A stretch of 7,897 nt of DNA from JBFJVZ01 sp041623895 (lineage in GTDB: Bacteria > Planctomycetota > Planctomycetia > Pirellulales > Pirellulaceae), in the NCBI GenBank assembly GCA_041623895.1, contig JBFJVZ010000365.1:1-7897 (forward strand), given 5' to 3'. Made by a program: the position numbers and the translations under genes. Shown here piece by piece: positions 1-5,934 of this stretch. Within the stretch, counting starts at the first letter, position 1; every line of letters starts with the position of its first letter. The notes under the pieces are model-generated. The model searched no databases and had not been told where the DNA came from. It was given only the letters and a program-made list of their open reading frames with translations.

Positions 1-92
1 ACGCTCCCGCGGAGCCACAACGCGTTTTCCGACGCTTCGGCTCGGCGGGAGCCTCGCCCTCCCATGAAACTCATGTTGTCTTGGACGCAACA
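1..92. repeat. Palindromic intergenic repeat, copy A (cut by window edge)
   Basis: Positions 1-92 match 192-283 base for base except at 47 (G versus C at 238) and 81 (T versus A at 272). The unit has GC-rich arms (CGCTCCCGCGGAGCC at 3-17; GGCTCGGCGGGAGCC from 39) that can fold back on each other. It is followed by a tail, ATGAAACTCATGTTGTC, from 64. The left end is missing because the window starts inside it. The small open frames inside it, including the MKLMLSWTQQ start shared by both copies, are explained by the repeat. It resembles a REP or MITE-like non-autonomous element, but no transposase is visible. Confidence 0.85.
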
Positions 93-172
93 GATGGAAG
101 GCGCAAATGAACTCGATTTCCAGCTCCGCACTACGTTTTTCTGTTACGCGTGGGGGACCAAGAAGACAAGTT

Positions 173-283
173 TCACAACGCCGGGAGGGCGACGCTCCCG
201 CGGAGCCACAACGCGTTTTCCGACGCTTCGGCTCGGCCGGAGCCTCGCCCTCCCATGAAACTCATGTTGTCATGGACGCAACA
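173..283. repeat. Palindromic intergenic repeat, copy B
   Basis: This is the second, complete copy of the unit at 1-92. The left arm (183-207, starting GGGAGGGCGACGCTCC) and right arm (230-254, ending GCCTCGCCCTCCC) are inverted repeats matching at 22 of 25 positions around a loop of about 22 nt. Outside the arms, GACAAGTTTCA (from 173) is loosely mirrored by TGAAACTCATGTTGTC (256-271), so the inverted structure probably extends to about 173. In copy A the right arm carries the base that would restore one of the three arm mismatches. The outer boundaries are estimated from this symmetry. Confidence 0.8.
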
Positions 284-335
284 AACCCCTGTTCGCAATA
301 TCGCGTGGAAACAATTACAGCCATTTTGCCTGTGA

Positions 336-364
336 TTCCCCGATCGCCAGCGTGGCACCATAAT
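336..364 (+). promoter_or_regulatory. Weak sigma-70-like promoter candidate for the transporter
   Basis: CATAAT (359-364) matches 5 of 6 bases of the -10 consensus. TTCCCC (336-341), 17 bp upstream, matches only 3 of 6 of the -35 consensus. A transcript would start near 371 and leave a leader of about 40 nt before the ATG at 411. This is a pattern match only and may be chance. Confidence 0.2.
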
Positions 365-410
365 CTGCGGAATCCCAAGCCCGGCACGGTTACAACCAAT
401 CACAGGGACG

Positions 411-1811
411 ATGCTGCTAGTTGCTTCTGGAATCGACGAGCCGCCGGTCGAGCCTGCTTCGGCGGGCGTGATGTTGCTGTTTGCCGCGGTGATGATTGCG
501 ACTTATGTCGGCGTCGCGGTCGAACGCTTTCACAAGACCGTCGCTGCGCTGTGCGGCGCCGCCGTGCTGGTCGTGCTGAGCCTGGCACTGGATCTGTTCG
601 AGTATCCGAAGATCTATGAATTCCTGAAAGAAGACCTGAATATTTTCGGCGTCATCATCGGCACCGGGATTCTGGTCGACGTGGTCGGCAAGAGCGGGCT
701 GTTTCACTTTCTGAGCATGTGGATCGTTCGTTTCACGGGCGGCCGAGCCGGTGCGTTGTACCTGACGCTCTGCCTGGTCACGTTTTTGTTCGTTGCCGTG
801 CTGACGATCGTGCCGGCAATGTTGATTCTCAGTTCGTTGGTGTTGGTGATTTGCCGATCCCTGGACTACAAACCGATGCCGCTGCTGCTGAGCGTGGCGA
901 TTTGCGCCAACAGCGGCGCGATCGCAACCTTTGCCAGCGGGCTGCCGAACATCATGATCGGAACCGCGGCCGGAATTCCTTACCTGCACTTTTTGCAAGT
1001 CTCGTTGCCCTATGCGCTGGTGAGCCTGGTGGTGGCGATCGTGTTGCTGCGATTCTTCTTTCGCCATGATTTGCCCTGGAAGCAAACCCCCGAGCAGCAA
1101 GCGGCGCTGCAAGAGCAGATCGAATCGTTCGATCCGTGGGCCTTGGTGGAAGACCGCAAAGTGTTGATTCGCAGTGCCACGATTCTGTTGGCGACCGTGT
1201 TGGGGTTTGCCCTGGCACAGCAGTTGGGCGTGGGCATGGACTTTGTCGCCATGGTCGGCGCGACCGCCGCCCTGCTGTTTGCCGGCAAAGGTGTCGAGGA
1301 TGCGATTCACAAAGTCAATTGGACGGTGATCCTGTTCTTCATGGGGCTGTTCGTCATCATTGGCTGCGTCAAACAAACCGGCGCACTGGCCTGGGTTGCC
1401 CAGCAAGTGATCGATGTCTCCGGTAACGAACTCAGTTTGCTGGTCCCGCTGATGGGCGGATTTTCTGCGGTGGCCAGTTCGATCGTCGATAATATTCCTG
1501 TCGCGGCGACACTGATTCCCATCGTCCGGGACATCGCCGCTGACGGTACCGTGCCGGTCGAACCGTTGTGGTGGACGCTGATCATCTGCTGCAATCTGGG
1601 CGGCAATGGAACGCCGATCGGTTCGATCTCCTGTGTGATCGCGATTTATGCATTGAAAAAAGAAGCCGGCGTGCACGTCGGCTGGGGAACATTTTTAAAA
1701 CTGGGAGGGATGATCATGCTGGTGCAAGTGATCGGTGCGATTGCCTACGTGATGTTGGCGCAAAGTCAGGGATGGATTCCCAGTTTGACGCCGGCAGCGG
1801 AGATTCATTGA
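411..1811 (+). CDS. ArsB/NhaD/SLC13-type inner-membrane ion transporter
   Basis: A 466-residue polytopic membrane protein of the ion-transporter superfamily (arsenite/Na+:H+ antiporter/anion permeases), with about 10-12 hydrophobic segments from residue 21 to 450. The two family signatures, one per half, are visible. Residues 166-188 run ANSGAIATFASGLPNIMIG, like the N-terminal re-entrant motif. Residues 358-370 (SIVDNIPVAATLI) and 395-405 (NLGGNGTPIGS) match the C-terminal half, where SxxVDNxP and GGNxTPIG are hallmarks. The substrate cannot be read from sequence: Na+/H+ exchange, oxyanion and carboxylate transport are all possible. The hydrophilic loop at 220-250 would be the central cytoplasmic loop. 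ATG 411 is the first start after the in-frame stop at 333-335. AGGGA lies just 2 nt before it, so ATG 471 (residue 21, right at the first helix) is an alternative. The stress-protein gene follows 137 bp downstream. The usual GDPPN of the first signature reads SGLPN here. Confidence 0.88.
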   Translation: MLLVASGIDEPPVEPASAGVMLLFAAVMIATYVGVAVERFHKTVAALCGAAVLVVLSLALDLFEYPKIYEFLKEDLNIFGVIIGTGILVDVVGKSGLFHFLSMWIVRFTGGRAGALYLTLCLVTFLFVAVLTIVPAMLILSSLVLVICRSLDYKPMPLLLSVAICANSGAIATFASGLPNIMIGTAAGIPYLHFLQVSLPYALVSLVVAIVLLRFFFRHDLPWKQTPEQQAALQEQIESFDPWALVEDRKVLIRSATILLATVLGFALAQQLGVGMDFVAMVGATAALLFAGKGVEDAIHKVNWTVILFFMGLFVIIGCVKQTGALAWVAQQVIDVSGNELSLLVPLMGGFSAVASSIVDNIPVAATLIPIVRDIAADGTVPVEPLWWTLIICCNLGGNGTPIGSISCVIAIYALKKEAGVHVGWGTFLKLGGMIMLVQVIGAIAYVMLAQSQGWIPSLTPAAEIH

Positions 1812-1831
1812 CATCGTTTATTCAGTCGCCG

Positions 1832-1904
1832 CTCTCCCGCGGGAGAGGGCAATTCGTTCGCGAGTAATCAAGTGTCGCCACCCTGCCAAACTCGCCCTCT
1901 CCCG
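1832..1904. repeat. Palindromic repeat with alternative hairpins after the transporter gene
   Basis: Twenty bases after the transporter stop codon lies a perfect 16-bp palindrome, CTCTCCCGCGGGAGAG (1832-1847). Its right side, CGGGAGAGGGC (1840-1850), is also a perfect 11-bp inverted match to GCCCTCTCCCG (1894-1904). Two mutually exclusive hairpins are therefore possible. No T-run follows, so this is not a classic intrinsic terminator. The sequence style matches repeats often seen between planctomycete genes (recalled, not searched). It could stabilise the transporter mRNA 3' end or attenuate read-through into the next gene. Confidence 0.7.
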
Positions 1905-1919
1905 GCCGCTACCGCGTCC

Positions 1920-1942
1920 GACCTCTCCCAGAGGGAAAGGTC
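1920..1942 (+). promoter_or_regulatory. Hairpin covering the ribosome-binding site of the stress-protein gene
   Basis: GACCTCTCCC (1920-1929) pairs with GGGAAAGGTC (1933-1942) at 9 of 10 positions around a 3-nt loop (AGA). The only good Shine-Dalgarno-like stretch for the ATG at 1949, AGGGAAAGG (1932-1940), forms the 3' arm of this hairpin. The structure continues the CTCTCCC-type repeat upstream, so the ribosome-binding site appears to have been supplied by the repeat. If the hairpin forms in mRNA it would reduce initiation until opened. The pairing is read directly; any regulatory effect is inferred. Confidence 0.5.
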
Positions 1943-1948
1943 AACTAC

Positions 1949-2926
1949 ATGAAAGCAAGAACCATGAGCAGCGAATCTGAATCAAGCGACCTGGATCGCG
2001 ATGTCGATGAATCGATCAGGATGTTCGAAAAGTCCAAGGTGGGTCCGGCCGCGACGATCAATCCGATCGCACCCAAGCGTGTCTTGTTGGCCTTGGACGG
2101 TTCACCGCAAGACGAATCGGCCACGGCGGCAGCGTGCTATCTGCAGGAACGATTTCAAACGGAAACGTTGATCATCGATGGCCGCGACCAGGGCATCCGC
2201 GATCAGGTCGACCTCGCTTCCGCACGCAGCCAATCGATTCCCCACAGCCAACCGCTGCAGCGCGGCGAGGGTGAATCGTATGACGTGATCTTGCAAGCCA
2301 TCGGCCAGCACGACTTGGATTTGCTGATCGTCCCCTGCCCGTTTGGCCGTACCTTTGAGCATGTCGGCACCGATAGCGCTGGAACGGTGATCGACGTTTT
2401 GCTGTCGCGATGTCCCTTGCCGATCATGGTGATCCGCCGCGATGACCAACGGGTGCGTGATGCGGTTCAGACGGTGTCGGTGGTGATCGGCAGCGAGTGT
2501 GACATGGAGAACCGCGCCGCAGCGTGGGCCTTTGGACTGGCTGCGCCGGCGGCCACGATCACGCTGAATCTGGTGATTGAAAAAGAGCAGTACGAAAACA
2601 TTCGCTCGATCATCGAAGCCCTGACTCCGGAAACTCACCTGGATCCCGAACAATTCAGCGATGCCTTGACCAAGACGCATCAGTCCCTGCACGGCGCGAT
2701 GGCCAAAACGGCTGCCGCCAAGGGGCTCACGTACTACTTGCGGCCGCAAGCAGGTGAAGTGGCACCGCCCAACCCGCTGAAAGACGCCAACAAGATGTTG
2801 CTGGTCATGCCGCTGGAAGTGGACGACCGGTTTGGTCAAGGATTCGTCCAAGACCGCATCCGCCGCAGCCCGCATCCCGTACTCGTGGTACCCGGGCATG
2901 TGCGGAACGAAGTAGCTAGAACCTAG
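1949..2926 (+). CDS. Tandem-domain universal stress protein (UspA family)
   Basis: A 325-residue soluble protein made of two Usp-type alpha/beta domains. Domain 1 (about 43-165) opens with the beta strand PKRVLLALDGS, whose Asp50 sits where the family's nucleotide-contacting Asp lies, and ends with LSRCPLPIMVIRRD. Domain 2 (about 174-316) opens with QTVSVVIGSECD and ends with RRSPHPVLVVPGH. Both ends match the usual CPVLVV strand. The ATP-binding pattern G-2X-G-9X-G-S/T is not clearly present: domain 1 has only GRTFEHVGTDSAGT, and domain 2 lacks both that glycine pattern and the Asp. It may be an AMP/ATP-independent Usp or a regulatory partner. Residues 1-40 are an acidic, poorly structured extension. 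ATG 1949 is preferred because AGGGAAAGG lies 8 nt upstream; ATG 1964 has none. It lies in the same direction as the transporter, and Usp proteins often accompany or are fused to ion transporters, so co-function is plausible. Confidence 0.85.
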   Translation: MKARTMSSESESSDLDRDVDESIRMFEKSKVGPAATINPIAPKRVLLALDGSPQDESATAAACYLQERFQTETLIIDGRDQGIRDQVDLASARSQSIPHSQPLQRGEGESYDVILQAIGQHDLDLLIVPCPFGRTFEHVGTDSAGTVIDVLLSRCPLPIMVIRRDDQRVRDAVQTVSVVIGSECDMENRAAAWAFGLAAPAATITLNLVIEKEQYENIRSIIEALTPETHLDPEQFSDALTKTHQSLHGAMAKTAAAKGLTYYLRPQAGEVAPPNPLKDANKMLLVMPLEVDDRFGQGFVQDRIRRSPHPVLVVPGHVRNEVART

Positions 2927-2934
2927 TAGCTGGC
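2911..2934. repeat. CTAG-type heptamer repeat at the 3' end of the stress-protein gene
   Basis: AGTAGCT-AGAACCT-AGTAGCT (2911-2931) is three 7-bp units, the outer two identical, followed by GGC. It overlaps the last four codons and the TAG stop of the stress-protein gene and fills most of the 10-bp gap to the convergent gene. The 12-mer CTAGTAGCTGGC (2923-2934) recurs as CTAGCCGCTGGC at 3843-3854 with two differences. Confidence 0.5.
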
Positions 2935-2936
2935 CG

Positions 2937-3683
2937 TTACCGAAAAAGTCTTGCAGAGGTGGCGTGGTTGATCGCGGACAAACCCCAGATTCCAAAGGGG
3001 ATGCCGAGGACTACGAACGGAGAACCAAAGAGGGGAATGCAGGCGAGGATCATGGCCGCCTGAGCAAATCCACGCTTGCGAAGCTTGATCGCACACACGG
3101 ATCCGTAAATGATCAATGGCATGACAATGAAAAAGACCACGTAGAAGAAACCTCGAAAGATAACGATGGTCGCCTGGTCAAGTCTCGATGCCGTTTGGTT
3201 GCCTGGAAGCAACGGTTCGCCGCTGCTGAGTTGCACAATGTCCCGGCCGAGAACGAACAAAAGGAGAACCAGAAACAACCCGGCAAGGCAAATCAAACAG
3301 ATCGCAGGAACGCGAACGGGATTGACAGCGCTCGTCGTCTTATTGGCAGCGGATGAGCGAGACTTCGGGACCGCGTAGGGGTTCGCCGGTTGAGCTGCGG
3401 CCGCAGCCGGGAAACTTGCTCCAGCTGCCGGTCCCGTTGGGAGCCCCGCGAAAGGGTCATCGGCAGCCTGCGTCGGCACACTTGGCGGAACGGCAGGTTG
3501 CTGAACTCGTGTTGGCTGTTGGGCGGTTGGTTTCTGGCGTTGCGGCGGCGCAGCAGCTTTAGCGGGTGCACCCGGAATACGAATAGCCGTTCCGCATTGG
3601 GGACACTTCGCCTGTTTTCCCGCCGAACCATCGGGCGTCTTGATGAGCTGACTGCATTTCGGACATTTGAATTGAATCGCCAC
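2937..3683 (-). CDS. MJ0042-like zinc-ribbon membrane protein of unknown function
   Basis: Read from GTG 3683, this is a 248-residue protein. The N-terminus (AIQFKCPKC...AKCPQCGTAIRIP) has two CxxC knuckles at residues 7-10 and 27-30, a zinc-ribbon arrangement common at the start of planctomycete proteins. A low-complexity Pro/Ala/Gln linker spans about 38-115. Three hydrophobic stretches follow (about 126-146, 172-195 and 208-238), the last containing VLGIPFGIWGLSAI. A zinc-binding cytoplasmic head on a membrane anchor is the natural reading; function is unknown. The frame stays open up to TTG 3788, with ATG 3731 inside, but the extra residues look non-coding and homologues are expected to begin at the ribbon. 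None of the starts has a strong ribosome-binding site. It lies 171 bp downstream of tadC on the same strand and converges on the stress-protein gene. It could be read from the tad transcript, but a role in the pilus is not shown. Confidence 0.72.
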   Translation of the reverse strand: MAIQFKCPKCSQLIKTPDGSAGKQAKCPQCGTAIRIPGAPAKAAAPPQRQKPTAQQPTRVQQPAVPPSVPTQAADDPFAGLPTGPAAGASFPAAAAAQPANPYAVPKSRSSAANKTTSAVNPVRVPAICLICLAGLFLVLLLFVLGRDIVQLSSGEPLLPGNQTASRLDQATIVIFRGFFYVVFFIVMPLIIYGSVCAIKLRKRGFAQAAMILACIPLFGSPFVVLGIPFGIWGLSAINHATSARLFR

Positions 3684-3835
3684 GGGTTTCTCTTGCGGGG
3701 CGCTGTTCCAGGTGTCCGTAACGGCAAGCATGTTGCCGCTGACGGACGGGTCGCCAAACCTGAACGTAGCAAAACCAGACACCAGCAACTAGTCATTCAT
3801 CGCGTGAGTTCCTGTGTGTCGCGAAAAGCCCACAT

Positions 3836-3856
3836 CTAGCCACTAGCCGCTGGCTC
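3836..3856. repeat. CTAG-type heptamer repeat at the 3' end of tadC
   Basis: CTAGCCA-CTAGCCG-CTGGCTC (3836-3856) is three degenerate 7-bp units. The last one overlaps the tadC stop codon (TGA on the - strand, 3855-3857). It resembles the heptamer run at 2911-2934, so both genes bordering the zinc-ribbon gene end in this type of repeat. A further isolated CTAG lies at 3789-3792. Confidence 0.5.
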
Positions 3857-4823
3857 AATCGCCGCTGAGCATGTTGCGGTACATGCTGATGCCGGCCGGT
3901 CCGACCAAGACCACGAAGATACCGGGGAAGATAAACAAGACCAGCGGGAAAATCATTTTGACAGCCGTTTTGGCCGCTTTCTCCTCGGCGATCTGCCGGC
4001 GTTTGGTACGCATCGAATCACTTTGCACGCGCAGTGCCGCGGCGATGCTGGAGCCGAATTTGTCGGCTTGAATCAAGATCGAGGCAAGTTGTTTCAAGTC
4101 ATCGACGCCGCTGCGAAAACCGAGCGCCTGGAGAACTTCGTTGCGCGTGCGGCCGAACTGCAGCTGTTGATTGGCGATGGCGAATTCTTCGCCGATCTCC
4201 TTGTGACTCTTTTTCATTTCTTCGGCGACTTTTCGCAGCGCCTGGTCCATCCCCAAACCAGCTTCGACACAGACGACCATCAGGTCCAGGGCGTCGGGCA
4301 GCCCGAGGAAAACTTTTTCCATCCGCTTTTTGGCCAGGAAGCCGAGTCCAACTCTGGGAATCATGTAACCGATGATCACACCCACCGCGACTTTCATGAT
4401 CGCTCCTTGCGTCATCCCGTCGGCGATCAGACCGGTGATGCCGCCAGCGATCAGGCCGACTCCGGCCAGGATCACTTGCAGGCCTTTGTAGACCACCGGT
4501 GCGGCTTCACGACGAAAGCCGGCATTCATCAGCTTTTCCCGCAGCTGGCCCATCTCCTTTTCATTGCCGGAGAGTTTTTCGGCCATCGGCGACGTGGCCT
4601 TTTCCAAGACAGCCGTGAACGCTTCGTTTTTCGTTTTTTGGCGTACATCGACCTCAGTGGGACGACGGCTGCGCATGCGTTCCAGACGAGCTTCGGCGCG
4701 AGGTTTGTCCTCGCCGCTGACACGACCGATCGTTACCCAGGCAACGGCGGTGACTCCGAAAAAGATCGCGATCGAAGTCAGAACGACCGGGTCAAGCGCG
4801 ATGGCAAAGATCAGTAACGTCAT
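3855..4823 (-). CDS. tadC: TadC, type II secretion F-domain platform protein of the Tad pilus
   Basis: A 322-residue inner-membrane protein that with TadB forms the platform on which the TadA ATPase drives pilin insertion. An N-terminal helix (about 5-32) is followed by a charged cytoplasmic region (36-105), two helices (about 110-134 and 138-158) and the GspF/T2SSF cytoplasmic domain (about 172-285; note LPDALDLMVVCVEAGLGMDQ and ASILIQADKFGSSIAAALR). A last helix lies at about 288-312 (KMIFPLVLFIFPGIFVVLVG). The pattern AxxLxQADKFGSSIAxALR and the final hydrophobic block are typical of TadC as opposed to TadB. Length is normal for the family. The ATG is supported by AGGA 8 nt upstream on the - strand (CCTAGGATT). 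It lies 67 bp after tadB on the same strand, consistent with one transcription unit. The gap contains a small CCCG-CTAA-CGGG hairpin (4843-4854). Confidence 0.92.
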   Translation of the reverse strand: MTLLIFAIALDPVVLTSIAIFFGVTAVAWVTIGRVSGEDKPRAEARLERMRSRRPTEVDVRQKTKNEAFTAVLEKATSPMAEKLSGNEKEMGQLREKLMNAGFRREAAPVVYKGLQVILAGVGLIAGGITGLIADGMTQGAIMKVAVGVIIGYMIPRVGLGFLAKKRMEKVFLGLPDALDLMVVCVEAGLGMDQALRKVAEEMKKSHKEIGEEFAIANQQLQFGRTRNEVLQALGFRSGVDDLKQLASILIQADKFGSSIAAALRVQSDSMRTKRRQIAEEKAAKTAVKMIFPLVLFIFPGIFVVLVGPAGISMYRNMLSGD

Positions 4824-4890
4824 GGTCAGAATCCTAGGAAAGCCCGCTAACGGGAAACTTGTGTATCGTGTGTATCAATGTGTCCGCTGC

Positions 4891-5871
4891 TTAAACCTTG
4901 ATCGTGATGATCTTTTTGATCACCAGAGCACCGAGTATTTGCGTCACCAAAGCCATGCACATCAGGTAACGCCCGATTTCGTCAGTAAATAGCTGGGTGA
5001 CGTAGTCATAATTCATTCTCAGCATCACCAAGAACAACACCGGCGGCAGTGCCAACAGCACCGCACCGCTCATCCGGCCTTCGCCCGTGAGTGCTTGGAT
5101 TTGACCCAGGATCTGCAGGCGTTCACGTACCAGGCTGCCGATTTTGTCCAAAATCTCCGCCAGATCACCACCGGTTTGACGCTGCAAGACCACAGCTGTG
5201 GCAAAGAAGCGAAGGTCCATGTTGGGAATGCGTTCGGCCATGTCCTCGATCGCTTCGTCCAGCGGAATGCCGAGGTTTTGTTCCTCAAACGCGCGACCGA
5301 ATTCACGAGCCAGCGGTTCTTCCATCTCGGAGGCAACCAGCCCGAAACCGGCGTTCAGCGAGTGACCAGCACGCAGCGAACGGCCCAGCAGTTCCAGTGC
5401 TTCAGGCATCTGTCTGCCAAACCTTCCCAACCGCCGTTTGCGTTTGACAAACAACCAACCCATCGGGATGGCGGCAAAGGCGGCACCGATGATCGGCGCC
5501 AACAGAATCGGCACGGGCGAAATCACGCACAGTCCGGCACCGCCGCCGAAGCAACTGATACAGATCATCGCAAACTGGGCAGCCGGCATTCTGACACCGG
5601 CCTGGTACAGGTAGTCCGACAGGGCCGGCATGTTTCTGACGATGGAGCCCAGGAAACCTTTGGCGTCTTCGAAGCCGCCGGCCATCAACAGCGATCCTTC
5701 TTCTGTTTCGTTGCCGCGTGCGTTGCCACGTCCGCGGCGGCGGGCCGCCATTTCATCAAGCCGATCCTCGGGGGCACTGCTATTGCCGCCCGGAATCAAA
5801 ACCGTCGCCGCAAAGGCAACGATTGATGCGACACCAACACCAACGGCGACAATAATCAGGATGGAACTCAT
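4891..5871 (-). CDS. tadB: TadB, type II secretion F-domain platform protein of the Tad pilus
   Basis: A 326-residue inner-membrane protein, partner of TadC. It has an N-terminal helix (about 3-27), a basic linker rich in Arg/Gly (MAARRRGRGNARG, 41-53), a helical pair (about 99-142), the T2SSF domain (about 147-265) and two terminal helices (about 268-287 and 302-325). Within the T2SSF domain, MPEALELLGRSLRAGHSL and VVLQRQTGGDLAEILDKI are the conserved helices of TadB and other GspF relatives; the QTGGxLAEIL block is characteristic. The order tadA-tadB-tadC and the same strand support the assignment over other GspF proteins. ATG 5871 begins just before the first helix. No clear Shine-Dalgarno sequence is visible upstream. 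The gap from tadA is 63 bp. Confidence 0.93.
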   Translation of the reverse strand: MSSILIIVAVGVGVASIVAFAATVLIPGGNSSAPEDRLDEMAARRRGRGNARGNETEEGSLLMAGGFEDAKGFLGSIVRNMPALSDYLYQAGVRMPAAQFAMICISCFGGGAGLCVISPVPILLAPIIGAAFAAIPMGWLFVKRKRRLGRFGRQMPEALELLGRSLRAGHSLNAGFGLVASEMEEPLAREFGRAFEEQNLGIPLDEAIEDMAERIPNMDLRFFATAVVLQRQTGGDLAEILDKIGSLVRERLQILGQIQALTGEGRMSGAVLLALPPVLFLVMLRMNYDYVTQLFTDEIGRYLMCMALVTQILGALVIKKIITIKV

Positions 5872-5934
5872 GGTGGGATTACCAAACGGATGAAAGGAAT
5901 TCTGGTACTTAAGTGATCGGCGTGAGGTGTTGCC

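Larger units (their letters stand above)
1..410. other. Gene-free repeat-bearing region upstream of the transporter
   Basis: No credible gene was found here. Several short frames overlap on both strands, but they cross the repeat copies and have no clear ribosome-binding site or recognisable protein. The content is two copies of one palindromic repeat with about 80-100 bp of unique sequence between them (93-172), then 127 bp of unique sequence (284-410) leading into the transporter gene, which presumably holds its promoter. Confidence 0.7.

Noticed and set aside
64..258. Small + strand gene starting MKLMLSWTQQ
   Set aside because: It starts in one copy of the palindromic repeat and ends in the other. 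The same start peptide occurs in both copies, so it follows from the repeat and not from coding.
1..283. CRISPR array
   Set aside because: Only two copies of a roughly 92-bp palindromic unit are present, with one spacer-like gap and no cas genes, so it is not array-like.
417..1676. A 419-codon open frame on the - strand opposite the transporter gene
   Set aside because: It is a shadow of the + strand gene: His/Gln/Arg-rich, with no domain or membrane pattern. The + frame has clear family motifs.
1832..1850. Rho-independent terminator after the transporter gene
   Set aside because: The hairpin is strong but no T-run follows, so I list it as a repeat and not as a terminator.
2102..2995. A 297-codon - strand frame opposite the stress-protein gene
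   Set aside because: It overlaps a clear Usp protein, has shadow-like composition (rich in His, Gln and Arg), and runs across the convergent gene border.
3684..3788. Longer start (TTG 3788 or ATG 3731) for the zinc-ribbon gene
   Set aside because: There is no ribosome-binding site and no protein-like character before the ribbon. The GTG at 3683 starts directly at the conserved domain. It is not excluded.
4023..4817. A 264-codon + strand frame opposite tadC
   Set aside because: Composition is that of an antisense shadow, and tadC on the other strand is well supported.
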